Positions 55,429 through 63,300 are shown, numbered from the stretch's first letter. The stretch is 63,300 nt of DNA from Treponema sp. (GCA_009780855.1 WQZG01000011.1:1-63300); one strand, 5' to 3'. The notes: a model not told the origin generated them from the sequence alone. Numbers and translations: made by a program.

Positions 55429-57288
55429 ATGATTACCGGCATGGCCCAACTTCTAATCCGGCTGGCGATAATTATTTTCGCGGTCCGGATTTGCGGGAAG
55501 CTGATAAAAAATACAAATTTTCCTCCTGTGCTTGGCGATCTGCTTGCAGGCATTATTATCGGGCCTTTCGCCCTTGGCAGCATCCGGCTGCCGGGTTTTC
55601 CTGACGGCCTGTTTGTGTTGCAGGGAACCGCAGATACCGGACTCACTGGCGGCGGACTTTATGCGTTCGCCGCAATCGGCGCCATAATATTTTTCTTTCT
55701 GCAGGGACTTAGGACAAACATTACCCTTTTTATAAAATATTCCATTGCCGGATCCATTGTGAGCATCGGCGGCGTTGCAGCTTCTTTTATTCTGGGCGGT
55801 TTGATCACGGCCGCTCTTATGGGCCTTATGTTTACCTCGCCCCAAAGTCTTTTTATGGGAGCTGTAATGTCAGTAACTTCGGCAGGACTCATATCCGCAG
55901 TCCTGCTGGAAAAAAAGAAAATGGAAACACCGGAAGGCGTTACTATTCTGTCAGCCGCCGTCTTTGATGAAATAATGGGAATTATCTGCATGCTGGCGGT
56001 GTTAATAGCATGCCGGAAAATAGACGGCAAAATAACAAACACGGGTCTTTTTTTGATAATTGCCGCCTACATTGCCGGCCTGTATTTTTCAAGGACCAAA
56101 AATGCGGCAGTGATCTGCAGCGGAATTTATGGCATATATAATTTTTTTATACCCATTTTATTTGCGATAATAGGCATGACAGTAAATTTAAAAATTATTT
56201 TTTCACTGCCGGTTCTTGCCATAACAGCGGCAATAACCGCAGCCGCAATTGCTGCAAAAATACTGGGCAGCGGCGCGCCGGCCTTTTTGCTTGGATTTAA
56301 TCTGAAGGGATCGCTTAGGATAGGGACCGGAATGATTCCGCGCGGAGAGGCCGCCCTGATCATAGCCGGCATCGGAAGCGCCTCCGCAATTTTGGAACAG
56401 AATTTATTTACCGCGGTTGTATTAATGGTCTTTATAACAAATATCGCTGCAGCCCCGATAATAAAAGCGTCATTGAAACTGAACGGTAAGGGAAGCCAAA
56501 GACCGGTAAAAGGGGATGATACAATAAACGCTGTCTGGAGTTTTTCCATGGAGCAGACGGCCGGCCTTATAACCGACGCGTTTCTGGATAATTTAAGAAA
56601 AGAAAAATTTTACATCCGGACCCTTAATTATGGCAGCAATACTATACAGGCCAGAAAAAACGATATGGCCCTTACAATAACGGAAAACGAAAAGACCTTA
56701 AGCATTACAACCGCAAGGACGGACATGCCGTTTGTTAAAAGCAATATCCACGACATTGTTAAGAACCTGTGCGAATCAATTCAAAAACTGCGTGAATCGT
56801 ATGACTGGCAGGACAGCGGTCCGGTACAGCAGACCACAGCCGAACTTTTATCCCTGATAACGCCGGACTGCATTTCGGTATCGCTTAAGGGTAATAATAA
56901 AAAAGAAATTATAACAGAACTGACGGATTTACTTTATAAAAGGGGGAAACTCTACAACCGGGATCAGGTACTGGATGATTTATTTAACCGTGAAAGAATA
57001 ATGAGCACCGGAATGCAGCACGGCATTGCAATGCCCCACGCAAAAACCGAAGGAACCGGCAGTATGGCGGTTGCGGTTGGAATCAAAAAAGAAGGCGTTG
57101 ATTTTGATTCGGTTGACGGTTCCAAATCCAGGATTTTTATAATGGTAATTTCTTCCCGAAAAATCAACGGCCCTCACATCCAGTTTCTCTCAATAATAAG
57201 CGGTGCGCTCAAGGACGAAAAACTCCGCGAACAATTGATTAACGCCGCTACCCCGGAAGAAGCAGCAGATATTCTGAAGAAAAATTAA
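55429..57288 (+). CDS. CPA2-type cation/proton antiporter fused to a PTS IIA (PtsN-like) domain
   Basis: 619 residues. The first 360 form about 11-12 membrane helices of a Na+(K+)/H+ antiporter (PPVLGDLLAGIIIGPFALGS, VTSAGLISAVLLEKKKMETPEG, GTGMIPRGEAALIIAGIG). A soluble linker of about 120 residues follows, then a IIA domain (residues about 475-615) with the phospho-His in HGIAMPHAKTEG. Phosphate from HPr could thus set ion transport. HPr and HPr kinase are encoded 3-5 kb away. TATAAT at 55417 ends only 6 bases before the ATG, so the mRNA may be leaderless. Confidence 0.88.
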   Translation: MITGMAQLLIRLAIIIFAVRICGKLIKNTNFPPVLGDLLAGIIIGPFALGSIRLPGFPDGLFVLQGTADTGLTGGGLYAFAAIGAIIFFFLQGLRTNITLFIKYSIAGSIVSIGGVAASFILGGLITAALMGLMFTSPQSLFMGAVMSVTSAGLISAVLLEKKKMETPEGVTILSAAVFDEIMGIICMLAVLIACRKIDGKITNTGLFLIIAAYIAGLYFSRTKNAAVICSGIYGIYNFFIPILFAIIGMTVNLKIIFSLPVLAITAAITAAAIAAKILGSGAPAFLLGFNLKGSLRIGTGMIPRGEAALIIAGIGSASAILEQNLFTAVVLMVFITNIAAAPIIKASLKLNGKGSQRPVKGDDTINAVWSFSMEQTAGLITDAFLDNLRKEKFYIRTLNYGSNTIQARKNDMALTITENEKTLSITTARTDMPFVKSNIHDIVKNLCESIQKLRESYDWQDSGPVQQTTAELLSLITPDCISVSLKGNNKKEIITELTDLLYKRGKLYNRDQVLDDLFNRERIMSTGMQHGIAMPHAKTEGTGSMAVAVGIKKEGVDFDSVDGSKSRIFIMVISSRKINGPHIQFLSIISGALKDEKLREQLINAATPEEAADILKKN

Positions 57289-57307
57289 TTTTTAAATATA
57301 GATCAAG

Positions 57308-57499
57308 AATTTTACCACGAACCTCACTAACCATCACGAAAAAAGAGACGGAGAAGATTTTTCACGGAGCTCACAAAGTTCACAGAGGGAAGTAAAATCA
57401 GAAATAAAAAATTAAGAATGAGGAATGAAAATCACCTCATTTCTCCATTCTCATTTCTCCTTTCTCATTTATCTCCGTGTGGTTCGTAGTAAATTTTTT
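57308..57499. repeat. Intergenic repeat element bounded by ACCACGAACC / GGTTCGTAGT
   Basis: AATTTTACCACGAACC near 57309 is mirrored by GGTTCGTAGTAAATT near 57481. Between them are TTCACGGAGCTCACAAAGTTCACAGAG and a purine-rich then pyrimidine-rich fold-back (GAATGAGGAATGA / TCATTTCTCCATTCTCATTTC). No coding potential. It lies between the convergent antiporter and holA genes and shares a 16-base core with the block at 3681-3890. Confidence 0.65.
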
Positions 57500-57507
57500 T
57501 TAAAATA

Positions 57508-58470
57508 TTATATACCGGCGGCCGCTTCTGAATGTATTTTATACAGATACTCGTCCATCAGAATGTGTTTGGGAAAGGTATTTGATTTGCGGATTTTATA
57601 ATCGTACTCCGCCGTAAGGCTTATTAAGGCTTCGGCTCCGGCGTAATTATAATACCTGGATGCGCTGGAATAGTCGCGGCGGGCCTGGGGCGCGATGATT
57701 CCGATTTTTTTGAATTCCCATTCGTCGGTTATGTTTTGATTTTTAAGGTTAATGTAGCTGCGCAGTTTTCTAAAACACCACAGCAGCCCTGCAAATATTG
57801 TCTGGGGTTCTGTCCCGGCGGCCAGAAGGATCCTTAAAGACTGCAGACTCCGCTCAAAATCATTTGCGGCTATCCTGGAAAACAATGTGAACACGGATTC
57901 TTCCCTGGTGTGGGAAAGCCATTTTTCGGCTTCGGCCGGGCCTATCTCATCGCCTTTTTTAAAAAACATGATCAGCCTGGCGCATTCCCTTTGCAGGGCC
58001 GCGGTATTGTTCTCAACCATTTCCAGTATGGTCAGAACACCGTCGGAAGTCAGGTTCATGCCCTCACTGTTAAAAAAATTTTTTACCCATTCAGATTTTT
58101 TTTGGTCAGACAATTCGTAAAAAACCCGTTTGACCGCGGGAGGTTTTTCCAGGACTTTTGAAATGCTGTTTTCTACGGAAATCAAAACGAGGACAGTATT
58201 GTGCGCCGGAGATGCCATGTAGGCGGCAAGCAAATCCAGTTCATCCTTTTTTTTGAAATTTTCGGCGCTCTTAATAATAAAAAGCCTGTTATCTGCAAAC
58301 AGGGAACCGTTTCTCATCGCGCTGACCATCTGGCCGGCCGGTGTCTCCCCGGCGTAGTAGACGGTTTTTTCCGCAGAAGGTCCCAGACTTTTAACAAGTT
58401 CTTCCAGGGCGGTTTGTTTTTCGCCGAGTTCCGGCCCAAGGAAAAGCAAACAAGGTGATTTGGGCGTCAT
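57508..58470 (-). CDS. holA: DNA polymerase III delta subunit
   Basis: A 320-residue clamp-loader subunit. The start PCLLFLGPELGEKQTALEEL is the degenerate P-loop region of HolA. NRLFIIKSAENFKKKDELDLLAAYMASP and TAALQRECARLIMFF are typical, with a helical collar at the end. Its ATG overlaps the lexA stop by 4 bases. Last gene of the hprK operon. Confidence 0.9.
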   Translation of the reverse strand: MTPKSPCLLFLGPELGEKQTALEELVKSLGPSAEKTVYYAGETPAGQMVSAMRNGSLFADNRLFIIKSAENFKKKDELDLLAAYMASPAHNTVLVLISVENSISKVLEKPPAVKRVFYELSDQKKSEWVKNFFNSEGMNLTSDGVLTILEMVENNTAALQRECARLIMFFKKGDEIGPAEAEKWLSHTREESVFTLFSRIAANDFERSLQSLRILLAAGTEPQTIFAGLLWCFRKLRSYINLKNQNITDEWEFKKIGIIAPQARRDYSSASRYYNYAGAEALISLTAEYDYKIRKSNTFPKHILMDEYLYKIHSEAAAGI

Positions 58471-59093
58471 TGTGTATCTGAGGCAATGTTATATGAGCGT
58501 AAAATATTTGACAGCCTGCCCAGCACATGTACATCGCCGGTGCAAAAAATCGGCTCATAAACCGGATTCTCCGGCTGCAGCCTGATTCTGGTTTTTTCAT
58601 TATAGAAAGTCTTTAGGGTTACAGAATCGTCTACCATCATAACACCGATCTCGCCGTTGGAAATAACGTTCTGCTGCTCTATGATTGCCAGATCGCCTTC
58701 CATTATGCCAACACCAGTCATAGAATCGCCTTTGACCCTGAGCGCAAAATAATCCCTGTTCTTTTTTACCATGGAACGGGGAAGGCGGATGTAACCGTCC
58801 TTGTTTTCTTCAGCAAGGATGGGCTTGCCGGCCGCTACGGTTCCAAGTACAGGGACTTCCAGGAAATCCCTGTCCTCAACCCTGGCCTTGACCAGTTCCA
58901 TTGTACGGGACTTTTTATCGCCCTGTTTAAGGAGACCTTTCTTTTTAAGGGCTGTAACATGATCCTGGGCGCCCTTTACGGAGATTGAAAAAAAATCCGC
59001 AAGTTCCCTGATGGTCGGCGGATACGCGTGATCATCAAGGTAATCGGTAATAAAGGAAAGTACTTCCAGTTGCCGTTTTGTAGGTTCTTTCAT
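58467..59093 (-). CDS. lexA: LexA repressor
   Basis: 208 residues. Winged helix-turn-helix TKRQLEVLSFITDYLDDHAYPPTIRELADFFSIS, Ala-Gly cleavage site in GTVAAGKP, catalytic Ser in GDSMTGVGIMEGD and Lys in SVTLKTFYNE. Represses DNA-damage genes and cleaves itself with RecA. Only 3 bases separate it from the activator upstream, so it is expressed from the hprK operon, which is an unusual setting. No SOS box was searched for beyond the window. Confidence 0.96.
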   Translation of the reverse strand: MKEPTKRQLEVLSFITDYLDDHAYPPTIRELADFFSISVKGAQDHVTALKKKGLLKQGDKKSRTMELVKARVEDRDFLEVPVLGTVAAGKPILAEENKDGYIRLPRSMVKKNRDYFALRVKGDSMTGVGIMEGDLAIIEQQNVISNGEIGVMMVDDSVTLKTFYNEKTRIRLQPENPVYEPIFCTGDVHVLGRLSNILRSYNIASDTQ

Positions 59094-59096
59094 CTT

Positions 59097-60134
59097 CTAT
59101 TCCTTGGCAGTACCGGGAATAATCCCGTATTTTCTTAATTTGGCATTAAGGCTGACCGGAGTGATACCAATCGCCTGTGCCATTTTGGGTATTATACCAT
59201 TGCTGCGGGAAAAATGGAACTGCAGATAATACTTCTCAAAATTTTCTCTTGCCTGATCAATATTGGTCTCAAGCAGCAGTTTCATATCCGGCGCAGGTAT
59301 GGCGGACTGCGCGTTTGTTTCATCCCGGGAAATCCCGCCGGTGCCGGAAATCCCGCCTGTTCCGACAGCATTGCCGGTTTTTATTTTGAGCAATTCGGCA
59401 ACGGAGCTCTCTCCGACAACACCGCCGGTATACATGATGACCAAACGCTCGGCAAAATTACGGAGCTCCCTGATATTGCCGGGCCATTGGTAGGAGGTAA
59501 GCACGGCAGCGGCGGCATCGTCGATCACGATTTTTTGGGAAGAGAGCTGAGCCAAAAAATGATCCAGCAGTAAGGGAATATCGGTTTTTCTTTCGCGGAG
59601 GGCCGGCAGGTTTATTGGTACAACATTCAGTCTGAAAAACAGATCCTGTCTGAACCGCCCTGCCTCAGCGGCCTTTTCCAAATCCTGGTTTGTCGCGGCA
59701 ACTATGCGGACATCTACATCAATGGTTTTTTCGCCGCCGATTTTTTCGATCTTCTGCTCCTGAATCGCCCGCAGCACTTTGGCCTGAGCCGCCAGGGACA
59801 TGTCGCCGATTTCGTCCAGAAAAAGAGTACCTCCGGAAGCAAGTTCGAACCGCCCCTTGCGGCTGCCATAAGCGTCAGTAAACGCCCCTCTCTCGTGGCC
59901 AAAGAGTTCGCTCTCAATGAGGGTATCCGGAATCGCGGCGCAGTTAACTTCAACAAAAGGTTTATCGCGGCGGCCGGACAAACGGTGAACGGCCCGGGCC
60001 GCGAGTTCCTTGCCTGTGCCGTTTTCTCCCCGGATTAAAATCCTGGCGTCGCTTGAGGCAGCCTGTGCAATAAGGGCCCTGACTTTTTCGATCTCCGGGG
60101 AAGTTCCGAGCATTTCGTCGCCGGCGCCGGCCAT
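59097..60134 (-). CDS. Sigma-54-activator-type AAA+ regulator without sensor domain, GAFTDA variant
   Basis: 345 residues. AAA+ domain with Walker A GENGTGKE (36-43), [16 protein letters not shown] (loop at 83-88), FLDEIGD (Walker B), [11 protein letters not shown] and the R-finger block [17 protein letters not shown]. The C-terminal Fis-type helix-turn-helix is [20 protein letters not shown]. There is no receiver or PAS domain. The sigma-54 contact loop is GAFTDA where GAFTGA is the rule. A duplicated GTGGIS hexapeptide sits in the linker. ATG 60134 follows GGGAGG; a longer start at 60173 would overlap ptsH. Encoded between ptsH and lexA. Confidence 0.9.
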   Translation of the reverse strand: MAGAGDEMLGTSPEIEKVRALIAQAASSDARILIRGENGTGKELAARAVHRLSGRRDKPFVEVNCAAIPDTLIESELFGHERGAFTDAYGSRKGRFELASGGTLFLDEIGDMSLAAQAKVLRAIQEQKIEKIGGEKTIDVDVRIVAATNQDLEKAAEAGRFRQDLFFRLNVVPINLPALRERKTDIPLLLDHFLAQLSSQKIVIDDAAAAVLTSYQWPGNIRELRNFAERLVIMYTGGVVGESSVAELLKIKTGNAVGTGGISGTGGISRDETNAQSAIPAPDMKLLLETNIDQARENFEKYYLQFHFSRSNGIIPKMAQAIGITPVSLNAKLRKYGIIPGTAKE

Positions 60135-60147
60135 TATGAGCCTCCCT

Positions 60148-60414
60148 TTATTCTTCCTCAAATTTGGATTCAAAGAGACGAATCAGGGCGGTCAGGGCTT
60201 CATTCTCGTCATCACCGGAAATAATTATGTTCAGTTCGTTGCCGTACCCTGCGCCCAGGGACATAATACCAAGAATGGATTTACCGCTGATCCTGGAACT
60301 GTTTTTTTCAAAATATATGGAAGAACTGAAATTTTTGGCCGCTTCCACAAGAATAGCCGCAGGACGCGCGTGTATGCCGGCGCGGTTTTTAATAATAATT
60401 TTTTGTTCTACCAT
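60148..60414 (-). CDS. ptsH: HPr phosphocarrier protein
   Basis: 88 residues with both control sites: His15 in NRAGIHARPAA (phosphorylated by PTS enzyme I) and Ser46 in SGKSILGIMSLGA (phosphorylated by HPr kinase). Follows hprK by 2 bases. No PTS sugar permease is visible, so the role here is probably regulatory, perhaps acting on the IIA domain of the 55429 antiporter. Confidence 0.96.
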   Translation of the reverse strand: MVEQKIIIKNRAGIHARPAAILVEAAKNFSSSIYFEKNSSRISGKSILGIMSLGAGYGNELNIIISGDDENEALTALIRLFESKFEEE

Positions 60415-60416
60415 TG

Positions 60417-61406
60417 TTAAATAAAATCCTCTCCGCCGAAGTAAACAGATTTTGCGTTTTCACTCTCTATCCATTTAAGTATATTCTGGTTAAAAACCTT
60501 GGCTGTATTATAGCCCATTTTCTTGAGCCTTTCATTCATCGCGGCGGTCTCAATTATTATGGGCACATTCCTGCCGGGCTTGACCGGTATCTCCAGTTTG
60601 GGCACGCTTACTCCAAGTATTTCCATGTAGCTGTCTTCCATGCCTATGCGATCGTAATTTTTTTTGGAATCCCATTCTTCCAGCGACACAACAAGTTCAA
60701 TCTGCTTGCGATCCCTAATCGCTCCGACACCGAACAGATGGGTAATGTTGATAATGCCTAGGCCCCGGATCTCCATATGGTGGGCAATGATCTTGTTGGC
60801 GCCGGTCCCAAGGAGTATATTCCCGTTTACGCAGTGAATGTTGACAACATCGTCAGCGACAAGACGGTGGCCGTGTTTGATAAGCTCCAGGGCAGTTTCG
60901 CTCTTCCCGATTCCGGAATCACCGACAATAAGAATGCCGACCCCGTAGACTTCCACAAGGACCCCGTGAATGCTTTTGCGCGGCGCGAAAATATCGGTGA
61001 GAACACGCAGAATCCTGGCGCTGAATTCCGAAGTGGAAAGATCGGTCTGCAGAACAGGACACTGAGCGGCTTCCGCGATATCAAAAAAATTTTTATCCGG
61101 TTCCAGGTTATGGGTAAAAATACAGCACGGCATCTGGTATGTAAACATCTGCCGGACAGAATCCGTTTTGCCCTCAGAAGCAAGTTTCCGCAGGCAGGCA
61201 GCTTCGCCGCGGCCGATAATCTGTATCCTTTGGTGGGCAAATTCCTCGTAAAAGCCCATTATGGCTCCCATGGGCCTGTTCAGATCCGGAATGGTAATCT
61301 CCCGCCCAAGGCCTTTCCTCCCCCCCATACAGCGGAGATTCAGGGAATTATGCTCCTTTAAGTCTATGTCAATTAAATCCAGGACTGTAAAAGGTTTATC
61401 GGCCAT
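60417..61406 (-). CDS. hprK: HPr kinase/phosphorylase
   Basis: 329 residues; phosphorylates and dephosphorylates Ser46 of HPr in response to metabolites. P-loop VGDSGIGKSETALELIKHGHRLVADD, the HprK signature EIRGLGIINITHLFGVGAIR, and an N-terminal domain of about 130 residues. ATG 61406 gives MADKPFTVLDL; ATG 61421 is also in frame. A TATTAT lies just upstream, so the mRNA may be nearly leaderless. First gene of the operon hprK-ptsH-activator-lexA-holA. Confidence 0.95.
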   Translation of the reverse strand: MADKPFTVLDLIDIDLKEHNSLNLRCMGGRKGLGREITIPDLNRPMGAIMGFYEEFAHQRIQIIGRGEAACLRKLASEGKTDSVRQMFTYQMPCCIFTHNLEPDKNFFDIAEAAQCPVLQTDLSTSEFSARILRVLTDIFAPRKSIHGVLVEVYGVGILIVGDSGIGKSETALELIKHGHRLVADDVVNIHCVNGNILLGTGANKIIAHHMEIRGLGIINITHLFGVGAIRDRKQIELVVSLEEWDSKKNYDRIGMEDSYMEILGVSVPKLEIPVKPGRNVPIIIETAAMNERLKKMGYNTAKVFNQNILKWIESENAKSVYFGGEDFI

Positions 61407-61524
61407 GGAGCTATAATACATCCAATCGGCTTATATCCGAAAGGGGGCAGACGCAAAGGGAGCAGAAACCAGGTCCGCTCACAACCGGAACCGCCTGGCG
61501 GGTTAATACCCGGCGCCGGCGGTT

Positions 61525-62274
61525 TTAACGCCCGGCCCGCATCACTTCCTCCCAATCATAAACAGCCGAAATTTTTTCTCCGGGTTCCAGGACAAGATAA
61601 TCGTCATTGCTCCAGCCGTTTATGGGGTTTACCAATCCGCGGATTAACCGCCGGTCGCCTTCGACGCAGGTAAATGTTTTACTGTCGGCCTCCGCGTTTT
61701 TGCGGCATTTTTCCGCGTAACCAAGGAATGAGGTCTCCGGCATATCGATATAAAAAATTTCGTTTTCCTTGCCGGTATTTTTGGCCGGTGAAAGCGTCTC
61801 CATTAAGTACTGGGCGTTCTCCTCGCCGTATAGTTTTACATATTCCTCGTAAGTTTTATTAAAGCCAAGCAAATTGTTTGAATCGGATGTGCGTATCAAC
61901 GAATCACCCCTTTCCATGTACCCTGCCGCGCTGAAAGGTCTGGAAGGGTTGCCGCCGAAATACTGCGCGAACTTTTTTTTGGAACCCAGGAATATGGTAC
62001 AGCAGTCGTGCGCGCGCGGAATCACAAGCCTGAATTGCCCGCCTGTAATTCCGGCAAGGGCATTGCCGCAGAGCCCAAAGCCCAAAAGTACAGCATCATA
62101 TTTTTTATCGGCAGCTGTTTCGTCTATCTTTTTCTGAATCAGCGCCCGCAGGGCCTCCGGTCTGTTGTGCTCGCCTTTCTCGGTAAATTCCAAATCGTAA
62201 ACATGCGGAGATAACGCGGCCTCCGCGCAGATCTCACGGAATAAAACATTGCAGGCAATAAGTTTAAAAAACAT
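61525..62274 (-). CDS. DUF1638 family protein
   Basis: 249 residues opening KLIACNVLFREICAEAA, with DAVLLGFGLCGNALAGI and VIPRAHDCCTIFLGSKKKF, the conserved cysteine/histidine blocks of DUF1638. Members are often encoded with corrinoid methyltransferases in anaerobes, and the Cys/His set suggests metal or cofactor handling; the function is not known. Separate from hprK by 118 bases. Confidence 0.8.
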   Translation of the reverse strand: MFFKLIACNVLFREICAEAALSPHVYDLEFTEKGEHNRPEALRALIQKKIDETAADKKYDAVLLGFGLCGNALAGITGGQFRLVIPRAHDCCTIFLGSKKKFAQYFGGNPSRPFSAAGYMERGDSLIRTSDSNNLLGFNKTYEEYVKLYGEENAQYLMETLSPAKNTGKENEIFYIDMPETSFLGYAEKCRKNAEADSKTFTCVEGDRRLIRGLVNPINGWSNDDYLVLEPGEKISAVYDWEEVMRAGR

Positions 62275-62341
62275 GGCTTTTCCTTTTATTTAAAAAATTT
62301 TACTCTATTAATATAATTACATAAAAATATGAATAAACAAA

Positions 62342-62491
62342 AGCAGGAGGCACAGGGAAAAGCCATGCCGGGCACTTTTCGGCGTGGTTAGGAAACGGCC
62401 ACTTGGAAATTGACCGCGAGAGCGGTCTACCATGCGTGCGTGTAAGAGGCCACGACGCAGTGACCGGTATGGTTTTGCCTGCTCCTCCTGG
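62342..62491 (+). ncRNA. Candidate structured RNA, long rod with internal hairpin (6S-like?)
   Basis: A non-coding stretch with nested pairing: GCCATGCCGG (62362-62371) with CCGGTATGGT (62464-62473), outer AGGAGGC-type arms with GCCTGCTCCTCC, middle CGTGG/CCACG, and a perfect central hairpin GACCGC-GAGA-GCGGTC (62412-62427). TATAAT at 62312 would start a transcript near 62320, and a T-rich stretch follows 62495. Length and rod shape recall 6S RNA. The SRP RNA tetraloop and RNase P signatures are absent. Strand is inferred from the -10 element. Confidence 0.45.
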
Positions 62492-62547
62492 CTACTGTTT
62501 ATATTTACTGCTTTTATCCAATGTTTTTTTTTATTATAATAAACAAT

Positions 62548-62772
62548 ATGTTCAGCGATGAATTAAAAAATTTAATTTTAAAAGTAATAACTTCGTGGCA
62601 GGTTATTGTTGTAACCATTGCAGTAATAATTTATATTGCCCTGGTAAACAGCGTTGCCAGGACGCGCAGCCGCCGCAAGACTCCCCCGCCCGCTCCAAAA
62701 CCGGTCAAAGCCAAACCTGTAAAAGAAGAACCGGAAGAAACCGATGACAGCGAACTTAATCTGGAAGAATAA
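62548..62772 (+). CDS. Small single-pass membrane protein, unknown function
   Basis: 74 residues: MFSDELKNLILKVI, one membrane helix (VIVVTIAVIIYIALV), then a basic Arg/Lys and Pro-rich tail (ARTRSRRKTPPPAPKPVKAKPVKEE) and an acidic end. Start ATG 62548 is the best; an upstream ATG would add a Phe/Ile run. No recognisable domain. Convergent with the YgbA-type gene. Confidence 0.65.
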   Translation: MFSDELKNLILKVITSWQVIVVTIAVIIYIALVNSVARTRSRRKTPPPAPKPVKAKPVKEEPEETDDSELNLEE

Positions 62773-62775
62773 GGA

Positions 62776-63159
62776 TTAATTCTTTTTTGCGTTAAGTGTT
62801 TGAATAACATAATGAAGGGCCTTCAAACAATAGCGGGAAAAGACTGAACGCGGGCCGGAATAACGCATCACCCGCAGAGAATATTCCTTCATTTTGGAAT
62901 TATAGCATTTAATATCACACCGCGAACAAAAAGGCTTTGGATTTTTTAAACAATTTTCCGTCCGTTCCTCAGCATACCGTACATAATCAGCGCAATCCTC
63001 ACAGAGTACAGGAATTTTTTTAAGGTAAATACCGGCGTGCGACCCATCCGATTCCAGAGGGGCCTTACAGATATTTTTATGATGTGATTTACAATACCAT
63101 TCGGTAAAACGCGCGGCAAGTTCGGCATCTGCCGCTTTTTGCGTCCCAGGCTTCAGCAT
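62776..63159 (-). CDS. YgbA/NO-stimulated-promoter family cysteine-rich protein
   Basis: 127 residues with the family's cysteine pattern: WYCKSHH, LCEDCADYVRYAEERTENC, KPFCSRCDIKCYNSKMKEYSLRVMRYSGPRS. The family (nitrous oxide/NO-stimulated promoter) is tied to nitric-oxide response in enteric bacteria; the biochemical role is unproven. The cysteines and histidines may bind iron-sulfur or zinc. Single gene, transcribed away from the repeat cluster at the right edge. Confidence 0.8.
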   Translation of the reverse strand: MLKPGTQKAADAELAARFTEWYCKSHHKNICKAPLESDGSHAGIYLKKIPVLCEDCADYVRYAEERTENCLKNPKPFCSRCDIKCYNSKMKEYSLRVMRYSGPRSVFSRYCLKALHYVIQTLNAKKN

Positions 63160-63222
63160 CTCCGAATTATACCGGCCCGATGGCGATCTATCAACCTGAT
63201 ACTGTCAACTTTGTCGCCATGC

Positions 63223-63287
63223 AATAGAAATGTCCCCTGTTTCCGTTCAGTAGAAATGTCCCCCTGCGTTCAATAGAAATGTCCCCC
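63223..63287. mobile_element. Direct repeats TAGAAATGTCCCC, probable end of an insertion sequence
   Basis: Three copies of AATAGAAATGTCCCC-type words at 63223-63237, 63249-63264 and 63272-63287, spaced 26 and 23 bases. Closely spaced repeats ending in ATGTCCCC are typical of the transposase-binding ends of some insertion sequences. The transposase would lie beyond the window edge. Confidence 0.5.
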
Positions 63288-63300
63288 TTGTAAGATGAGT

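Noticed and set aside
61422-61524. Small gene between hprK and the DUF1638 gene
   Set aside because: The short open frame has no ribosome site or recognisable sequence.
62342-62491. SRP RNA or RNase P RNA
   Set aside because: The GGAA-loop/AGCA core of SRP RNA and the conserved GAGGAAAGTCC of RNase P RNA are missing.
63223-63287. Possible CRISPR array
   Set aside because: Repeats are 13-16 bases, spacers about 10 bases and irregular; an insertion-sequence end is a better reading.

Overview
The window reads as chromosome of a spirochaete of the Treponema group, probably an anaerobic, carbohydrate-fermenting, gut-type treponeme. The strongest clues are a cheA - cheW/cheR-like fusion - cheX operon, an HPr kinase/HPr pair with no sugar PTS permease in sight, many large CUT1-type sugar-binding proteins with AGG/ASG-type signal peptides, and an adenylate kinase with a four-cysteine lid. 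The species assignment is inference.

Layout. 0-14.4 kb: sugar and lipid metabolism. This holds a partial GH4 glycosidase, an XRE-cupin regulator with an acyl-CoA ligase, metA, a GH3 glycosidase, and a CUT1 transporter whose binding-protein gene is frameshifted at a 12-base poly-G tract. It also holds a DUF4143 ATPase, a second binding protein, and a divergent LacI regulator with two matching operators. 14.5-16.6 kb: an AT-rich two-gene module (DUF488 protein plus partner), each gene broken by one lesion, then tRNA-Ala(CGC) and a partial copy of the tRNA 3' end. 16.6-22.8 kb: GH127 arabinofuranosidase, RNase II-type exonuclease and two predicted outer-membrane proteins. 22.9-28.3 kb: chemotaxis operon, radical SAM protein and tRNA-Val(GAC). 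28.3-32.5 kb: oxidoreductase, a large unknown protein and a serine hydrolase. 32.6-41.4 kb: a sulfated-glycan uptake locus with a membrane AraC regulator, binding protein, two tandem sulfatases with a relic of a second binding-protein gene between them, and two permeases.

41.5-57.3 kb: adenylate kinase, ABC exporter, PIN/Phd toxin-antitoxin pair, Dus, CheY, nagAB, NlpC/P60-like protein, Ppx and Ppk1, a metal-binding HMA protein, AraC-GyrI regulator, 2-hydroxyacid dehydrogenase, and a cation/proton antiporter fused to a PTS IIA domain. 57.3-63.3 kb: a tight minus-strand operon hprK - ptsH - sigma-54-type activator - lexA - holA, a DUF1638 protein, a candidate structured RNA, a small membrane protein, a YgbA-type protein, and a set of short direct repeats at the window edge that look like an insertion-sequence end.

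How the parts fit. The glycosidases, sulfatases and three CUT1 systems point to import and breakdown of plant or host-type oligosaccharides inside the cell. No transporter ATPase is encoded here, so a shared one elsewhere is implied. nagAB feeds amino sugars to glycolysis. HprK/HPr and the antiporter-IIA fusion suggest regulatory rather than transport use of PTS phosphorylation. The most unusual points are the poly-G frameshift, the SBP-sulfatase duplication relic, the two adjacent single-lesion genes beside a tRNA, three direct repeats with exact 32-bp period upstream of the DUF4143 ATPase, a palindromic element with perfect terminal inverted repeats, and the GAFTDA variant in the activator. 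I found no convincing wholly new defence system.
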